A stretch of DNA of 64,000 bases from Symsagittifera roscoffensis (GCF_963678635.1 NC_087062.1:73685345-73749344); one strand, 5' to 3'; positions 9,971 to 22,214 are shown, numbered from the stretch's first letter. Notes: generated by a model from the letters alone, not told the origin. Numbers and translations are program-made.

Positions 9971-10496
9971 AAATTTAGTAAATAAATCCCTGTAAAGAAG
10001 GGTAATAAAGTCTCTTGTTGTTGGTGTCTCCGCATATTTGAAACGGTATGGTTTTGGGAAAACTACTATGTTTTTTCAAAATCTTTTGTTTAGAGCCAAG
10101 GGAACAAAAGCGCAGCTTAGTATAAGTATCGTAGTATAGACCCGTAGCCTCATTTCAGGTAAATATTTCTTTTTACTTCGGTTTATTTTGTGCAGGTGTT
10201 ACTTTTCTCAATCAGGTTGGCTTGATTCCCAACCATCTGACTCTCTTTTTGTTTCTACTCACGTTATACTTTGCTCTTCCATATCTAGAAAATTCGTGGG
10301 ATTTGACTGGATGTGATGCGGGGACTCCTGACTGAAACCCGGTTGCTATTGAAAAAGACTAAATTACAAAAGGGGCCCTTCCGTTTAGTTACGGTAAGTG
10401 CACAAGCTGGATAGGGCCATACCAGCGATATAAAAATGCATATATATCAGCAATGAAGTCATAAATCAGCATTTAATGCATCGTCGTAATGTTAAT
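9971..10496. other. Spacer without recognised features
   Basis: No frame with similarity to known proteins and no clear repeats were seen. It may include the true 5' leader of the LINE. Confidence 0.4.
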
Positions 10497-10909
10497 TTAT
10501 CTTAGCCGTCCTTCCTCTACAATAGCGCTTATGAAGTTGTCGATAAATTGAGCTTTGCGTAGCGATCTGCACCCCCTTATACAAAGTATAGAGCTCCTCA
10601 GGAGCGCGAAGCTTATTTTAGTTCTTATGTAGTTTATAGATTCTGGATAGCTTTCTTGTCTTTTTTCACTTAGTTTTTCGGCCAATCGCTGCATCGTCCG
10701 CGTGGCTTTTGGAGCAGCGCCACCGGTGCATCCAAAAATAAGCGGGCAGAAGCTACTCTGCTCTACGTTTAAAATTATTTGCTGATATTTGGAGTTCTTC
10801 AGCTTTTCGTGGTATTTGTATGCATCCTTATGCAGTTTTCGCGATGTTTTTCGCAGAAAGATTGTTTGACAATCACTTTTACATCGAATAATCAGATCTC
10901 CGCAACAAT
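10497..10909 (-). pseudogene. Remnant of a retroelement-associated protein C-terminus
   Basis: The minus-strand frame is open from about 10909 to a TAA at 10497 without an early Met. It contains ILNVEQSSFCPLIFGCTGG, a middle ATRTMQRLAEKLSEKRQ and SFALLRSSILCIRGCRS. This V-E-x-x-x-F-x-P-L-V/I-F ... GG ... F-x-L-L-R-x-x-x-x-C-x-R-G pattern is one I associate with C-terminal parts of retroelement polyproteins common in invertebrate and fish genomes. I cannot name the clade with certainty. The N-terminal RT would lie to the right, but only an inverted scrap is seen there. Confidence 0.5.
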
Positions 10910-11171
10910 GACTTTTGCTATAATACTTTTGACCTTCTGGTTACTTTAGAAAAAAAATAACCAAAATAGATCTTGTTTTTTTTTACTCTTGTGAATTTTT
11001 TCGAATAAGCGGCTTTCTTGTATTGTATTGAAAGTGCTGCGAAGCTCGCGCCACTGTGTATCGTTTTTCAATGGGTCATTGAGTTTTCAATATTTAATTG
11101 TGTGCCAGTTGTAGGTGTTAGATATTTGCAATTCTATGCAGAAGGCTGCTGTTGCATCACCACTGTAAACT

Positions 11172-11236
11172 CGTTGCGGAGATCTGATTATTCGATGTAA
11201 AAGTGATTGTAAAACAATCTTTCTGCGAAATAATCA
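11172..11236 (+). repeat. Inverted partial copy of the 10.85-10.91 kb sequence
   Basis: About 60 bp starting GTTGCGGAGATCTGATTATT match the reverse complement of about 10850-10908 with a few changes. The two lie about 270 bp apart in inverted orientation, so the region can fold back. It is likely a rearranged piece of the same mobile element. Confidence 0.7.
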
Positions 11237-11352
11237 TGATTGCTATACCAAGCCGGGTATATTGTTCAAACGCGTTATAAGATAGTGCCTTGACTTTGAC
11301 TACTTGATGTTTCTGAATGCTTGACTTCAGACAAATGATTACTGATACCACA

Positions 11353-12156
11353 ATGGATTTTTGTGCAGTATTATTAGCCGCTGGAAAAGGGCATAAGCTC
11401 AAAGATCTGACAGAAAATTGTCCTAAATTTTTGCTACCCATTGCGAATCGACCGATGATATACTACCCCTTGAAAATATTGCTGAATGCAGGCTTTCGAC
11501 AAATAGTTATCATAATTGCAGAAAAAGACACGAGAAAGCTGAAAGAAGCATTGAAGAGCCATCTGGATATGAGTGAAATTAACCGAATCAAAACTTGCAT
11601 AATAAATGCCGAAGATGATCTTGGTACATTAGAAGCCATAGTTCATTACAAAGATTCAATTTTACCTGATACTACATCTCAACATTTGTGTGTTTTTTCA
11701 TGCGACACCATTATCAACTTCGATATTCAACCACTATGTGATTTGAATAGGATTTATGACTGTCCAATAGCCTTGGCATTGAGCAAAAACAGTCTGAAGC
11801 AAAGCGAAGTTGTCAAAATAGGGCTTCGTTTGAAGTCTAAAAAGAAGTTTACAGATGTGGTCGGACTAAATGAATCGGAAGCAAAGATTTGTTTCTACCA
11901 GGCTGAAGAAGAAATCCAAGATCAAATTGTAATACCAAACATCTCACCTACCTCTAGAATCAAATTACTCACTCAACTCGTGGACCCGCATGTCTATATA
12001 ATTTCGAAGCAGCTTTTAGATACGGTTTCTTTAGATGAGAAGCTGCGGGTTAATTTGACTCGGATAAAGTCGGAAGCAATTCCTTACATTGTGAGAAAAA
12101 GTGACCATAGTGGTGACAGTTTTGTGAGCGAAAAGGGCGATGCCACAAAAGGAGAC
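11353..12156 (+). CDS. EIF2B3: EIF2B3 (eIF2B subunit gamma), 5' exon
   Basis: eIF2B is the guanine nucleotide exchange factor that recharges eIF2 for translation initiation; gamma forms the catalytic subcomplex with epsilon. This exon encodes the nucleotidyltransferase-like domain: FCAVLLAAGKGHKLKDLT (sugar-nucleotide pyrophosphorylase-like loop), CPKFLLPIANRPMIYYPLK, a DDLGTLEA segment, VFSCDTI, and LVDPHVYIISK. The end EAIPYIVRK matches the end of this domain in animals. An ATG 36 bp upstream (11317) is in frame; ATG 11353 gives the usual M-x-F-x-AV start. The frame runs on to 12480, but a consensus donor GAC|GTAAGT at 12156/12157 is in phase 0, and the following residues lose similarity and run into a repeat at about 12316. 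Joined to the 3' exon the CDS is 434 codons including stop, close to the roughly 450 of other animals. Confidence 0.88.
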
Positions 12157-12315
12157 GTAAGTAGTGATTGCGTTTTCAGTAAAGAGATTGCTTATACTGT
12201 TTTAACTCGCATAACTTTTTCTAACTACACTGGCCGGGAACATATGTCATATAATCAGGAACCAGGCTTTTTACAGTTATCAACTTCTAAGAAATTGAGT
12301 GCTGCTGATTCGAAA

Positions 12316-13560
12316 ATCTATCTTTTATCTGTCTATCTATTATATATAAATATAAATAAAACTACTTATTTATATACTTGTTTGAGATACTTGTTTGAGA
12401 TCCTTAAATATAGAAAAATCAGCTGTGTGCTGTCGCCCATTTTAGGGTTTTCTCTCCGAGTTCAAAATGCAAAGATCTGAACACAAGTAGTTTTGGAGTT
12501 AAGCCTATTTTAGTTTAAAAGTAACCTGAGTTGAAATTTTTTCATCGTTCTATTTTAAATATCATAAGCGTTGTTGGATGCACCTTCTATTGTTACTGTT
12601 GCATTCTGTTCGTTTTTTTTATTGTTATATATCAGAGTTTTCACCTAAATAATTTTGCTTGAAGCCATGGAGGTGCTTTAGGTGCTTGTTGTATATCTAA
12701 AGGCGGGCTTCACTATCTTGCCATGTTTAAGATTCTTCAACGTATTAATTCTGCATGTGACTGCAAGAATTTTTTCACGTTTAAGCTAAAGCGTATACTG
12801 CAAGGCTTAAGAAAATTTTTTCAAATTTCCAGTTTGAATTCATTGTTTGTTTCCCAGCATTTGAGTTTCTCATTCCTGAAAGTGGGTGCTGTCAGGTTAC
12901 TGCAAGGGGTTGCAAATCTTGTCCCCAAATGTGACTGCCCTAATCTTTTCATTTTCCGAGATTTGACGTCTTGTATAATGGTTTTTACGAGGTTTAAAAA
13001 AAACAGTGATTTGACAAATTGCAAAAATTGAATATCGCGATCCTGTAGTTGGGTGCTGTCAGGGTAATGTCAAGGGATGCAAGTCTTGCCTTTGATGGTG
13101 GCTGCTCCAATCACTGTTGTTTCCGAGATATGACGTTTTATATATATTTTTAAGTGTTTCAAAAAACTTGAATTTGAAAAAATCTTCAAAAGTTTGAAAT
13201 TTCCACCCCTATAGTGGAATGTTTTCATGGTACTATTAGAGTTTGCTTTTCTTTAATTCAGTTTTAACGGCTCAAGTTATCTTTTTGTTCGATAAAGGCC
13301 GTTTGTTCATGATTTTTCAAAAAAGTTTCAAGAAACTTAGGTTAAAAAAACTTCCTCAAGTTGAATTGCTCAACAGTGTGGTGAGGTGGTGTGAAAATAC
13401 TCGCAGGTTTATTTTTAACCTCCGATCGACTGAAAAACACTTTTTTGCTCAATCTTGATACTGTTGCTCAAATTTTGTTAGTCGCAAAGTTCACGTTTTT
13501 CATGATGTTTTGAAAGCTTTCAGTCAACTAAGACTCAAACTAAGCAAAAGGAGTCTGATG
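12316..13560 (+). repeat. Interspersed repeat with TATC head and internal degenerate units
   Basis: Begins with a TATC/TGTC-rich head and TATATATAAATATAAATA. It then has several units of about 110-150 bp with a core like GGTGCTGTCAGGGTAAT, GGGGTTGCAAATCTTG and AATGTGACTGC followed by TTTCCGAGATATGACG. Closely related copies lie at 59536-60430 and 63440-63870. No coding capacity is seen. The family may be a non-autonomous element with an amplified internal unit. Confidence 0.65.
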
Positions 13561-13662
13561 TTACTCAAATAATTACGCTGGATTAAACGAATATTGGCAC
13601 CAAATGATCTTTGGAGGGTCTATTGAATCTTGATTTTGCAAGTGAAATATTGAAATACATGA

Positions 13663-13851
13663 AAAGTCAACAAGATTGGTGCAACAGTAACAATCGACGG
13701 GGCATCCAGCAACGCTTTGAAAAACGAATTTGAAAAGCTCGAACGGTCTGATGTGCTTGCTGTTGCAGAAGACAAACAAATTTCTAAGGAGCTATACGAG
13801 AAATTTTTCTGCCTCAAAAATGATGTCCTTTTCTTTGAAATCATAAAATGA
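13663..13851 (+). other. Possible unrecognised coding exon or retrogene fragment
   Basis: An open frame of 62 codons, from just after a TGA (13660-13662) to a TGA at 13849-13851, has protein-like composition: IGATVTIDGASSNALKNEF, then LERSDVLAVAEDKQISKEL and LKNDVLFFEIIK. It stands out from the surrounding low-complexity sequence. There is no ATG; an acceptor-like AG occurs within the first codons. I do not recognise the protein. It could be a terminal exon, a processed fragment or chance. Confidence 0.3.
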
Positions 13852-15020
13852 AAACAGTTGGAAACGTTTTTTTTCTTTTATTTTGACACAGTTTCTCAGT
13901 TATATTTGACTGTGCTTCAATCAGAGGAAACCAGGCTCGATGCTCGTAGTGAAATGCAAGTTTTATCTTTTCTTTTTTCATGTCTTTCTAATAAAGAAAG
14001 AAGGGAACTTCATATATTTTCGAGTTGGAAAGTTAAAATTTTACAGTCCTCACTGGATCACCTATTGGACAGGTTGAATTGATCGGAAAAAAGTTGGGAT
14101 TGTTGAAGGCTATTAAACAAAAATCTTTTGTATCAACTTCTGTCTTTTTTGTCATTTAAATGACTTTATCGAAATCGATTTGTTTTTTAACTTCGCTTTT
14201 CGCTTTGTAACAAACGGTCAGTCCGTTTCAAGCGAGAACAATTCAGTGGTAAAGCAACTGATCATAACGCCAGCGAAATATGTTCGAGCGAGTCTCGGAG
14301 AAGAACATTCAATTTATTTTTATTTTTCTTAGCTCATCTAATTCTCATAAAAATGCCTCAATTCTGTTTTGAACGAATGAACTAAAAAAAGCTTTTATAT
14401 ACCGAGCAGGGACTTATTGAATATTTCAGTTCTAATGGTTTTTTTGATTTTTTCCATTGCTAAAAATGTTGACCTACAAAATGATGTTTTCGAATTTGGT
14501 TTTATTTTTGTTGTACTTGACGAAATCTCGCAGCTTCTGCGGCTCGGTAGTACTTGGGTGAAAACTGCTACAGAAAACAGAATGAAAAAACCAATTGCTT
14601 TCTTGCCATCGCATGAAAAAGTTAGCTTTCAATTACTCACAAGTCTCAAATGCGCAGACGACAAGAGCGAGCAAGTCTACAACAATAGGTCCGGCGATCG
14701 AACCCCGTAGTGAGCCAAACTGAAAACTTTTGACCAGCTTCACTTTTGCCTTTATCATTTATCCACGAGGGATAGGACCAACATACGAGCTGTACAGCCC
14801 ATCACGGCGAACCGCTGTTGTGCCCCTGCTTAAGAACTACATGCAATTTTTTTTGTTCCTTTGTTGATTAAAATTGGCTTTTGCTTGAAAGTAACGTCCA
14901 GTCGCCTAAGGGCCAGGTACAGTGAGCGGAACTGACATTTCTTAAAGCTTCGTAGTTGAATACAGAGAATTGTGGTCAAATAATGCTTGTCATCAATGCA
15001 GCAAAACATAGCCTACCTCT

Positions 15021-15098
15021 TAAACAAGAGGCGCATATGGTTAGAGCGATATGCTAATTAAAGATAGGTCGGGTGTTCGAACCCCGCAGTTAGTGGAT
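15021..15098 (+). repeat. tRNA-derived (SINE-like) sequence
   Basis: Box A-like TGGTTAGAGCG followed about 30 bp later by a perfect box B, GTTCGAACCCC. The tRNA fold is imperfect, so this is more likely the head of a SINE or a tRNA pseudogene than a working tRNA. Similar tRNA-like pieces occur at about 14240-14300 (TTCAGTGGTAAAGC ... ATGTTCGAGC) and 14655-14710 (GCGATCGAACCCC). Confidence 0.5.
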
Positions 15099-16372
15099 TG
15101 GAAATGGTTCAAAAAACTTTTATGATTAAAAACGAAGACAATCATGGCCAGCCAATTGGTGCAACATTAGCGCGATTTAGTCTTTTGGTCAATTTGGTTT
15201 TTCTTTTGTCATTGTTTGTTTGGACAGTAGTTGCACCAAGCTCTGCTTCCAAGAGTCTTCCTACCTCTCTATTTAATCACAATAAAGCAATGAATGGAGA
15301 CTTATGTCTTAATTTATCCGAAGTTGAGATTTGATTTATCTAACGATTTTGTTAGACGCTTTGCTTGTTTTGATTTTGTCGAAAGAAGTGTTCTGATCTT
15401 TTCGCAGAGTTTTGTTTTATACGTAATCGGATGGACCTAGTGTTTGATAGGGTATTGGAAAAAGAACAAAAAATGGAATATTAATAAAATAATCGTGTTT
15501 ATGTTTTTCTTCGAATAGCAAAACCAAGTTATGCAATTTTATTTTGTTTCATTTAAATTCTTTATGCTTATGAAATTTTGAAACATTGTTATGTACATTC
15601 CTGTGTTCATTTATCTTTTTCTGGCTATCTGTTGACTATTTTGTTTGATTGTTTTTCGGGTTCATTCAATGGTTGTCGGATTGCCAAATGTCTTCATCAG
15701 CAAGGGTAATGAAACTGGGTACGATTATTTTGCTGTTGAAAAACTTGTTCACAAGACGACTGAAATTGGTCATCTCTAATTTGAGTCATCGTATAATTTA
15801 AACACCTTTTTTGATTTTTAATACCTTTGTATGGTCATGGGGAAAATGCAAAACTAAATCTCAAAAGTAAACTGATTTTTCTCGGTTGTATGAATTTTGT
15901 CCCAGTATTTGTCATCTCACTTGCCGGGTGTTTTGTTTTTCAATAAGTTTTTCAGTATAATTTTTCCTATTTGGCAATTATAATTCCACGTGTGTAAATG
16001 TTTCAGAAGTTTTTTGGCTTTTTCATTGTGTAGATGTCATTTTTCTTGCGGCGGCATTGCTTCTAATTTTTTGCTCATTTCAAATCTTAGTTTCTGTGAA
16101 CTTAGCGTCTGCATGCTTGTTGGGTTCGGACAGTTTTTTTGCCAATCGGTTCGTGTTTTTGGGCACTGCGAGTTGTTTCGATTTTAAAAACTATCCATAA
16201 ATTTCCGAGAATTGAATTCAATTTTTTTTCCAAATTTTACCTCTGAATAGATTTTTGTTTAATAATTTTTTTACGCGATTAGCAAGCGCTTTTAAATCGG
16301 AACATAGCTTTTTTCTATTTTTAAACAACTTGTCTAACAGAATCACTCCGTCATTTTCTCAAATCTATTTTT

Positions 16373-17783
16373 TCGCCACCTGCTCAAAATTGCCGACAGT
16401 ATTTCAAATACTTGTTCTGTTCAAAAATAAGTTTTTCAATTGGCTGTAAATTTGTTCAGATTGAGTTACGTTCCAGCTTTTTAAGTTTGTTCTTTTGGCT
16501 CCCCCTTTTGAACTCTAATTTACTTAATACCATACAATTTCACTCACTACTTGTTGTTGCCTTAGCAATTTCACCTTGCTACATTTTAAAATCATTTCTA
16601 TAACTTAACATCGGTTTAATTCAAAATGAAAAGAAAACTTACTACAAATGGGGCTTCGGTAAACATCAAAAAATTAAAAGAAAGACATTTTTGCCATTAA
16701 AAGCCAGACAATTTTGCGCAAATTAATTCGCGTAAGTTCTGATCAGAAATGACCTTGCCAATGATTTCAATGAATCGTTCCAAACCGAAATGAATTGGCC
16801 TTGCCAATTTTTTCAATGAATCATTTCAAAATGAACCAAAAACAAGCAATAGTTCAATGAACTTCAAAAACCCGCAAATAATTAGACGGCTTTTGACTAA
16901 TATGGCCTAATTTTCCAGTCATTTTCAGCCGGTATAGAAATTTGAAAAAGGTTTAACCAGGCCATAAGCCTAAAATTTATTCTTTTTTAGAATCATTCTG
17001 GAACTTAAACTTATAACCTGATCGCTTTGTCAGCTTTTTTGAACTGTTGGCTCATAAACGCAAAGCTTAAGGGTTTGCCAGCCTCTAGTCCCAACCTAGC
17101 ATCCCGAAAATAAGGGCGATCGTCCTGGGATTAAATTGCTTAGGCACTAGTCAAGTTCTTGCGTTAGGTTCCGTTTCCGGGAGTCTGCAAGGAAATGTGT
17201 TTTCCAAACAAGCTGAAAAAAGTTTAAGTGGGATTGAAATTTGAATTTCAATTATACGAAATAATAAAAAAAAATGAGACAAAATTTACTATGGTTTAAC
17301 ACCAACCAGAAACATCTCTGAAAAAGTACAAATCAGTTTGTCTTCGTAAACGGACATTATGTTGTGTACTCTTTCATTCAATGCTCGGTACTTTTTTTTT
17401 TGTGAACTTATGACCATTCGATGCATCAAAAAAATTTACTTTTTGTGCGGAGGCGTCTTTTTGCAAGCTACCCACTACTTTCCACATATTTGGGTGGGTT
17501 CCGCTGAATTAGGATTGGATCTCGAAATGCCATCCTTCGACAGCATTTGTTGTTCGAGCAATCCCACTCACGGCCGCATCTCGCTGGTTCCAAAGGGAGG
17601 GTTGGAATAAAACTTCACGGTTTGGTACCAAGCTTTTTATACAAGTAGAGCCAAAGTACAGACGCAGCTCGTCAGTTTTCTCATTTTCTTATGAGTTCTA
17701 AACAATTTCTCACGCATAAATTCTGAGTTTCCTGAACGATCATATAGAAATCGCCGATCTTTTCTTTTTTTTTTCAAATGCAA
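16373..17783 (+). repeat. Tandem duplication, copy A (1,411 bp)
   Basis: Begins TCGCCACCTGCTC and ends TTTTCAAATGCAA. It is followed directly by copy B, and I saw no difference between them on reading through. The longest frames (16412-16603 and 17359-17610) show no recognised protein and are duplicated with it. Contents are AT-rich non-coding sequence. Confidence 0.9.
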
Positions 17784-19194
17784 TCGCCACCTGCTCAAAA
17801 TTGCCGACAGTATTTCAAATACTTGTTCTGTTCAAAAATAAGTTTTTCAATTGGCTGTAAATTTGTTCAGATTGAGTTACGTTCCAGCTTTTTAAGTTTG
17901 TTCTTTTGGCTCCCCCTTTTGAACTCTAATTTACTTAATACCATACAATTTCACTCACTACTTGTTGTTGCCTTAGCAATTTCACCTTGCTACATTTTAA
18001 AATCATTTCTATAACTTAACATCGGTTTAATTCAAAATGAAAAGAAAACTTACTACAAATGGGGCTTCGGTAAACATCAAAAAATTAAAAGAAAGACATT
18101 TTTGCCATTAAAAGCCAGACAATTTTGCGCAAATTAATTCGCGTAAGTTCTGATCAGAAATGACCTTGCCAATGATTTCAATGAATCGTTCCAAACCGAA
18201 ATGAATTGGCCTTGCCAATTTTTTCAATGAATCATTTCAAAATGAACCAAAAACAAGCAATAGTTCAATGAACTTCAAAAACCCGCAAATAATTAGACGG
18301 CTTTTGACTAATATGGCCTAATTTTCCAGTCATTTTCAGCCGGTATAGAAATTTGAAAAAGGTTTAACCAGGCCATAAGCCTAAAATTTATTCTTTTTTA
18401 GAATCATTCTGGAACTTAAACTTATAACCTGATCGCTTTGTCAGCTTTTTTGAACTGTTGGCTCATAAACGCAAAGCTTAAGGGTTTGCCAGCCTCTAGT
18501 CCCAACCTAGCATCCCGAAAATAAGGGCGATCGTCCTGGGATTAAATTGCTTAGGCACTAGTCAAGTTCTTGCGTTAGGTTCCGTTTCCGGGAGTCTGCA
18601 AGGAAATGTGTTTTCCAAACAAGCTGAAAAAAGTTTAAGTGGGATTGAAATTTGAATTTCAATTATACGAAATAATAAAAAAAAATGAGACAAAATTTAC
18701 TATGGTTTAACACCAACCAGAAACATCTCTGAAAAAGTACAAATCAGTTTGTCTTCGTAAACGGACATTATGTTGTGTACTCTTTCATTCAATGCTCGGT
18801 ACTTTTTTTTTTGTGAACTTATGACCATTCGATGCATCAAAAAAATTTACTTTTTGTGCGGAGGCGTCTTTTTGCAAGCTACCCACTACTTTCCACATAT
18901 TTGGGTGGGTTCCGCTGAATTAGGATTGGATCTCGAAATGCCATCCTTCGACAGCATTTGTTGTTCGAGCAATCCCACTCACGGCCGCATCTCGCTGGTT
19001 CCAAAGGGAGGGTTGGAATAAAACTTCACGGTTTGGTACCAAGCTTTTTATACAAGTAGAGCCAAAGTACAGACGCAGCTCGTCAGTTTTCTCATTTTCT
19101 TATGAGTTCTAAACAATTTCTCACGCATAAATTCTGAGTTTCCTGAACGATCATATAGAAATCGCCGATCTTTTCTTTTTTTTTTCAAATGCAA
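17784..19194 (+). repeat. Tandem duplication, copy B (1,411 bp)
   Basis: Second head-to-tail copy, starting with the same TCGCCACCTGCTC and ending TTTTCAAATGCAA before GAGAAGG. The near identity means the duplication is very recent, or that the assembly repeated this segment. Confidence 0.9.
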
Positions 19195-19210
19195 GAGAAG
19201 GCAGCATTTT

Positions 19211-19668
19211 TTAAGCCACCGTTAAATCGTGATTCGTCTCGTGGGTCGTTTTTAGACCCAATTCTTTAATTTTTCTCATGTAGCTCTGGGAGAGATGGAA
19301 AAAACAGCCCAATAAATGTGCTCCGGCGAATGTTTTTTGGAAGGACTGAAGAATTTTTTCAGGCAGGCAGTTGGGTGCTAAATCAATTAACGCCTGCAAA
19401 AGGCGATTGTAGTTTTTTTTTCGTTTTTGTTAGGAAAGAAGGCGTAAATGCCAAATGGCGCAATGCCAGATACACTAACTTGAATTGAATATAGCTGATA
19501 GAACATTTTTGGAGTAATTTTGAAAGTTCCATAATCTAACCAGAAAATTGTTGACTTCTCCAGAGTTCTCAGCATTTTTGGGTCGCCGCACAAAATGATT
19601 CGCTCGTGATCATTTGATCCACTGTCATACTGGATAAAATATCCTGGGATCTCGAAATTTTCGCGCAA
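19211..19668 (-). pseudogene. MULE-type transposase remnant
   Basis: Two overlapping minus-strand frames. The first (19387-19668) has a MULE transposase core: RIILCGDPKMLRTLEKS, then WLDYGTFKITPKMFYQLYSI and FGIYAFFPNK. The second (19211-19399) follows with PEKILQSFQKTFAGAHLLGC and FFHLSQSYMRKI. MULE transposases have DGTF at the first catalytic Asp followed by FYQLYxI; here an extra residue splits it (LDYGTF), and a frameshift separates the halves. FLYWCH-MULE families of invertebrates have this arrangement. The element is dead. Confidence 0.75.
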
Positions 19669-20454
19669 CGGGGATGGGTGGCATATTTACTTCTAGCTGC
19701 TTACGTGTGCGCGCAGCCGCCGGATCAGTTTGTCTTAAGTTGAGAGGCAAAACTGAGTGACATAATCATTTATAACTGACAAAACCGCATTGGCAACTGC
19801 GACAGTCGTTGTAAATCTCTCGCTGAGATCTTTTAAATGCTTTGACTTTTCGGGCTTCTGATTTTCCTGCTGACATTTCATGGTTATGCTCTCCACGCGT
19901 CTCAATCAATTTGTTATTTTTTATAATGGCAGTTGCTCGACATTAATGTGTTTGATATTTTGAGCAAATCTTGTTTTCGCTAAACTTATTTTTTCGCTTG
20001 AAATAAAATTCGTGGCCGGACGCTATAAGAATTGGCTTGTTTTTAGATGAAATTGTGAATTCGAAAGAAGACTCAATCATAATTTGTTTATCGTGTTTGC
20101 GTTTGTTTATTACTTGAGTATAGTATAAAGTGACTGACAGAGTTTCATATTTGTCAGAAATGTTAAGTCAAATTGTTATGAATTAGCACAAGCAGGTTTT
20201 TTTAGTGATCATAATGGTTTAGCGAAAAAATCGAAATGAAAATAAATTACGAACTTGTCGATAAGATTTTTAAGTAATTTAGGAAGCCTCATTTTAGCAT
20301 GTATAACTAAAATAAACCAAGTTTTTTATTATGGTGCATGCGTTAATTGCAGGATTCATTTTGGTGTGATAAGAGTTAAGATGAGGAATTCGTACGGCAT
20401 TATTTTTAGTAGTAAAATGACTAGGTGTTAAAATGTACGGTGTTAAATTGTACG

Positions 20455-21535
20455 GTATTAAACTGTTGGACACCGTTATTTTCTATGTCTTCGGCCTCAA
20501 AGAACTCGATGAATATTAATTGACTCAGTGGACTTTAATTGCGTCGTTTCTTGAGCAAAAAAGCTTTTTTATGTGTTAGTGTTTTGAGGAAAGAATTAAT
20601 TTTCTAAATGTTTAAATGTAAGTTTTTTCGTCTGAACTGGTGTGTGCAGTAGCATATTTAAAAAGGCCGACCCAAAGGGTAACCCTTTGTACTTTTTTGA
20701 GATATCCATTTTTGGCTGGCTGACCTTAAACTTCACTGAGCCAATCAATATCAACAGAGTTCTTTGAGGCCGAATAAATAGAAAAGAAAAAACTAAAAAA
20801 GCTGGGCACATTTACAATCATTTGAAATTTTTTTCGAATAGAACATGTATTTAAAATACTGTCAGCAGTTTTTGAGCAGTTGGCGAAAGAATAGATTTGA
20901 AAAAATGACTGAGTGTTCTGTTCTCCAAGTTTTTTAAGTAGACAAAAGTCTACGTTCAGATTTAAAAACGCTTGCTAATCGCTTAAATAACTTATGAAGC
21001 AAAAATCTATTCAGAGTTAAAATTTGAAAATAACAAAAATTGAATTCATTATCAAAAATAATGTATCAATTCATAAATTATTTAACCTAATTCGAAACAA
21101 CGCGTAGTGCTACAAACATGAACCATTTTTGGCTGACTGACCTTAAAGTCCACTGAGCCAATGAATATAAACTGGGTTCTTTAAGGCCGAATAAAAAAAG
21201 AACAAACTAAACATTTTTGGCTGACTGACCTTACAGTTTTTCTAAAGGCTCCTTTGGCGCGAATATACGAATTGTGAGGGGGGAGCGCGCGTCAAAAAAA
21301 AGATTTTTTGGTCGAAGTTTTACAAAAAGTGCATAAAAACTCCTTTTTTGGTCTGTTTTTTTGAAGACCTTGCCTGCGGCGCAGAAAAATTGGTCAATAT
21401 AGGGTCTTTGTAGTGATTTGGGAGAGCTCAGAAAATCAATTTGATCGACCTGAAAAAAGGTCGATGAAATTTTCAAAATGTTTTTGAAAAGCCGCCCCCA
21501 CTCGAAAATTTCCTAGATCCGCGCCTGGGTGTGTG
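20455..21535. repeat. Composite repeat with direct and inverted subcopies; shares a family with 56.07-56.46 kb
   Basis: A segment around CACTGAGCCAAT...GTTCTTT...AGGCCGAATAAA occurs directly at about 20720-20785 and 21135-21195. It also occurs inverted at about 20485-20545. The part from about 21215 to 21535 (TTTTTGGCTGACTGACCTTA, GGAGAGCTCAGAAAATCAAT, ending near CCTAGATCCGCGCCTGGG) matches 56130-56460. No coding frame is supported. Confidence 0.6.
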
Positions 21536-22214
21536 TGCTGAGAAAGGGTTGTCTTTGTAAGAGCTCCTAGGTTTTGTTCCGATGCTAAATTGTTACTCAT
21601 GTGAAATTTTTGATAGATTTGTTTTCTTATCATTTTCAGCTTCTGTCTCATTATCTGTCAGCTAGTTTTCAAGATTCTGTTTTTGATATTTTGCTAGTGG
21701 TGCGAAGACACATTTTGGATCTGTTTTTGTTAGTTTTGCTTGAGTTTCAGGAGTTTGGATACTTCTGGTTGAATTTTTGAAACAGTATGAAATTTTTGCT
21801 TTTCTAGAAAAGATTTCCGAAATTTTGTAATTTTGTGAGTTTTTCAACGAAGCTTCACTTTTTGTGTCTTACCACTCACGCTTTTAGTTATGCGAAAGCA
21901 TTTGATGGAGTTTTTAATACTCCAAATATCTCTAATGGTTTAGTTAGTTTATCTCACTTACATTTTAACTAGTAATTTCAACGAAGTTTTTCGTCGCTTG
22001 GCATTTTTGTCGAATGAGAAAGCCCTGAATAGAGGTTTCTATTGTAAATGAACTGAATGTTTGATTCAATTGATAAGGAATATTTGAAAAGAATATAATA
22101 AATTCCCAGTAAATTAAATCATTCAACCGATTCGAAAATATATAAAACATGGTTTTTTAAAACATGGTTTTTTGAAATTTTCCGCTGTGTTATTGAGTTT
22201 GTTTGTTTTTCAAG

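Larger units (their letters stand above)
12157..22214 (+). other. EIF2B3: EIF2B3 intron, about 10 kb, filled with repeats
   Basis: Starts GTAAGT and ends in a pyrimidine-rich stretch with AAG; phase 0 on both sides. It contains the repeat family at 12316-13560, a possible exon-like frame at 13663-13851, tRNA-like SINE pieces near 14.25, 14.68 and 15.05 kb, a 1,411-bp tandem duplication, a MULE remnant and a repeat block at 20.45-21.54 kb. Other parts (15.3-16.37 and 19.7-20.4 kb) show only AT-rich sequence. A small internal exon could have been missed. Confidence 0.7.

Noticed and set aside
12157-12480. Reading EIF2B3 through to the stop at 12480 as the real C-terminus
   Set aside because: It runs into an interspersed repeat, loses similarity, and the missing beta-helix is encoded at 22215-22712 with matching phase.
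16412-17610. Small + strand frames repeated in the tandem duplication as genes
   Set aside because: They start at non-ATG or lack any similarity and are low-complexity Phe/Leu/Ser runs from T-rich DNA.
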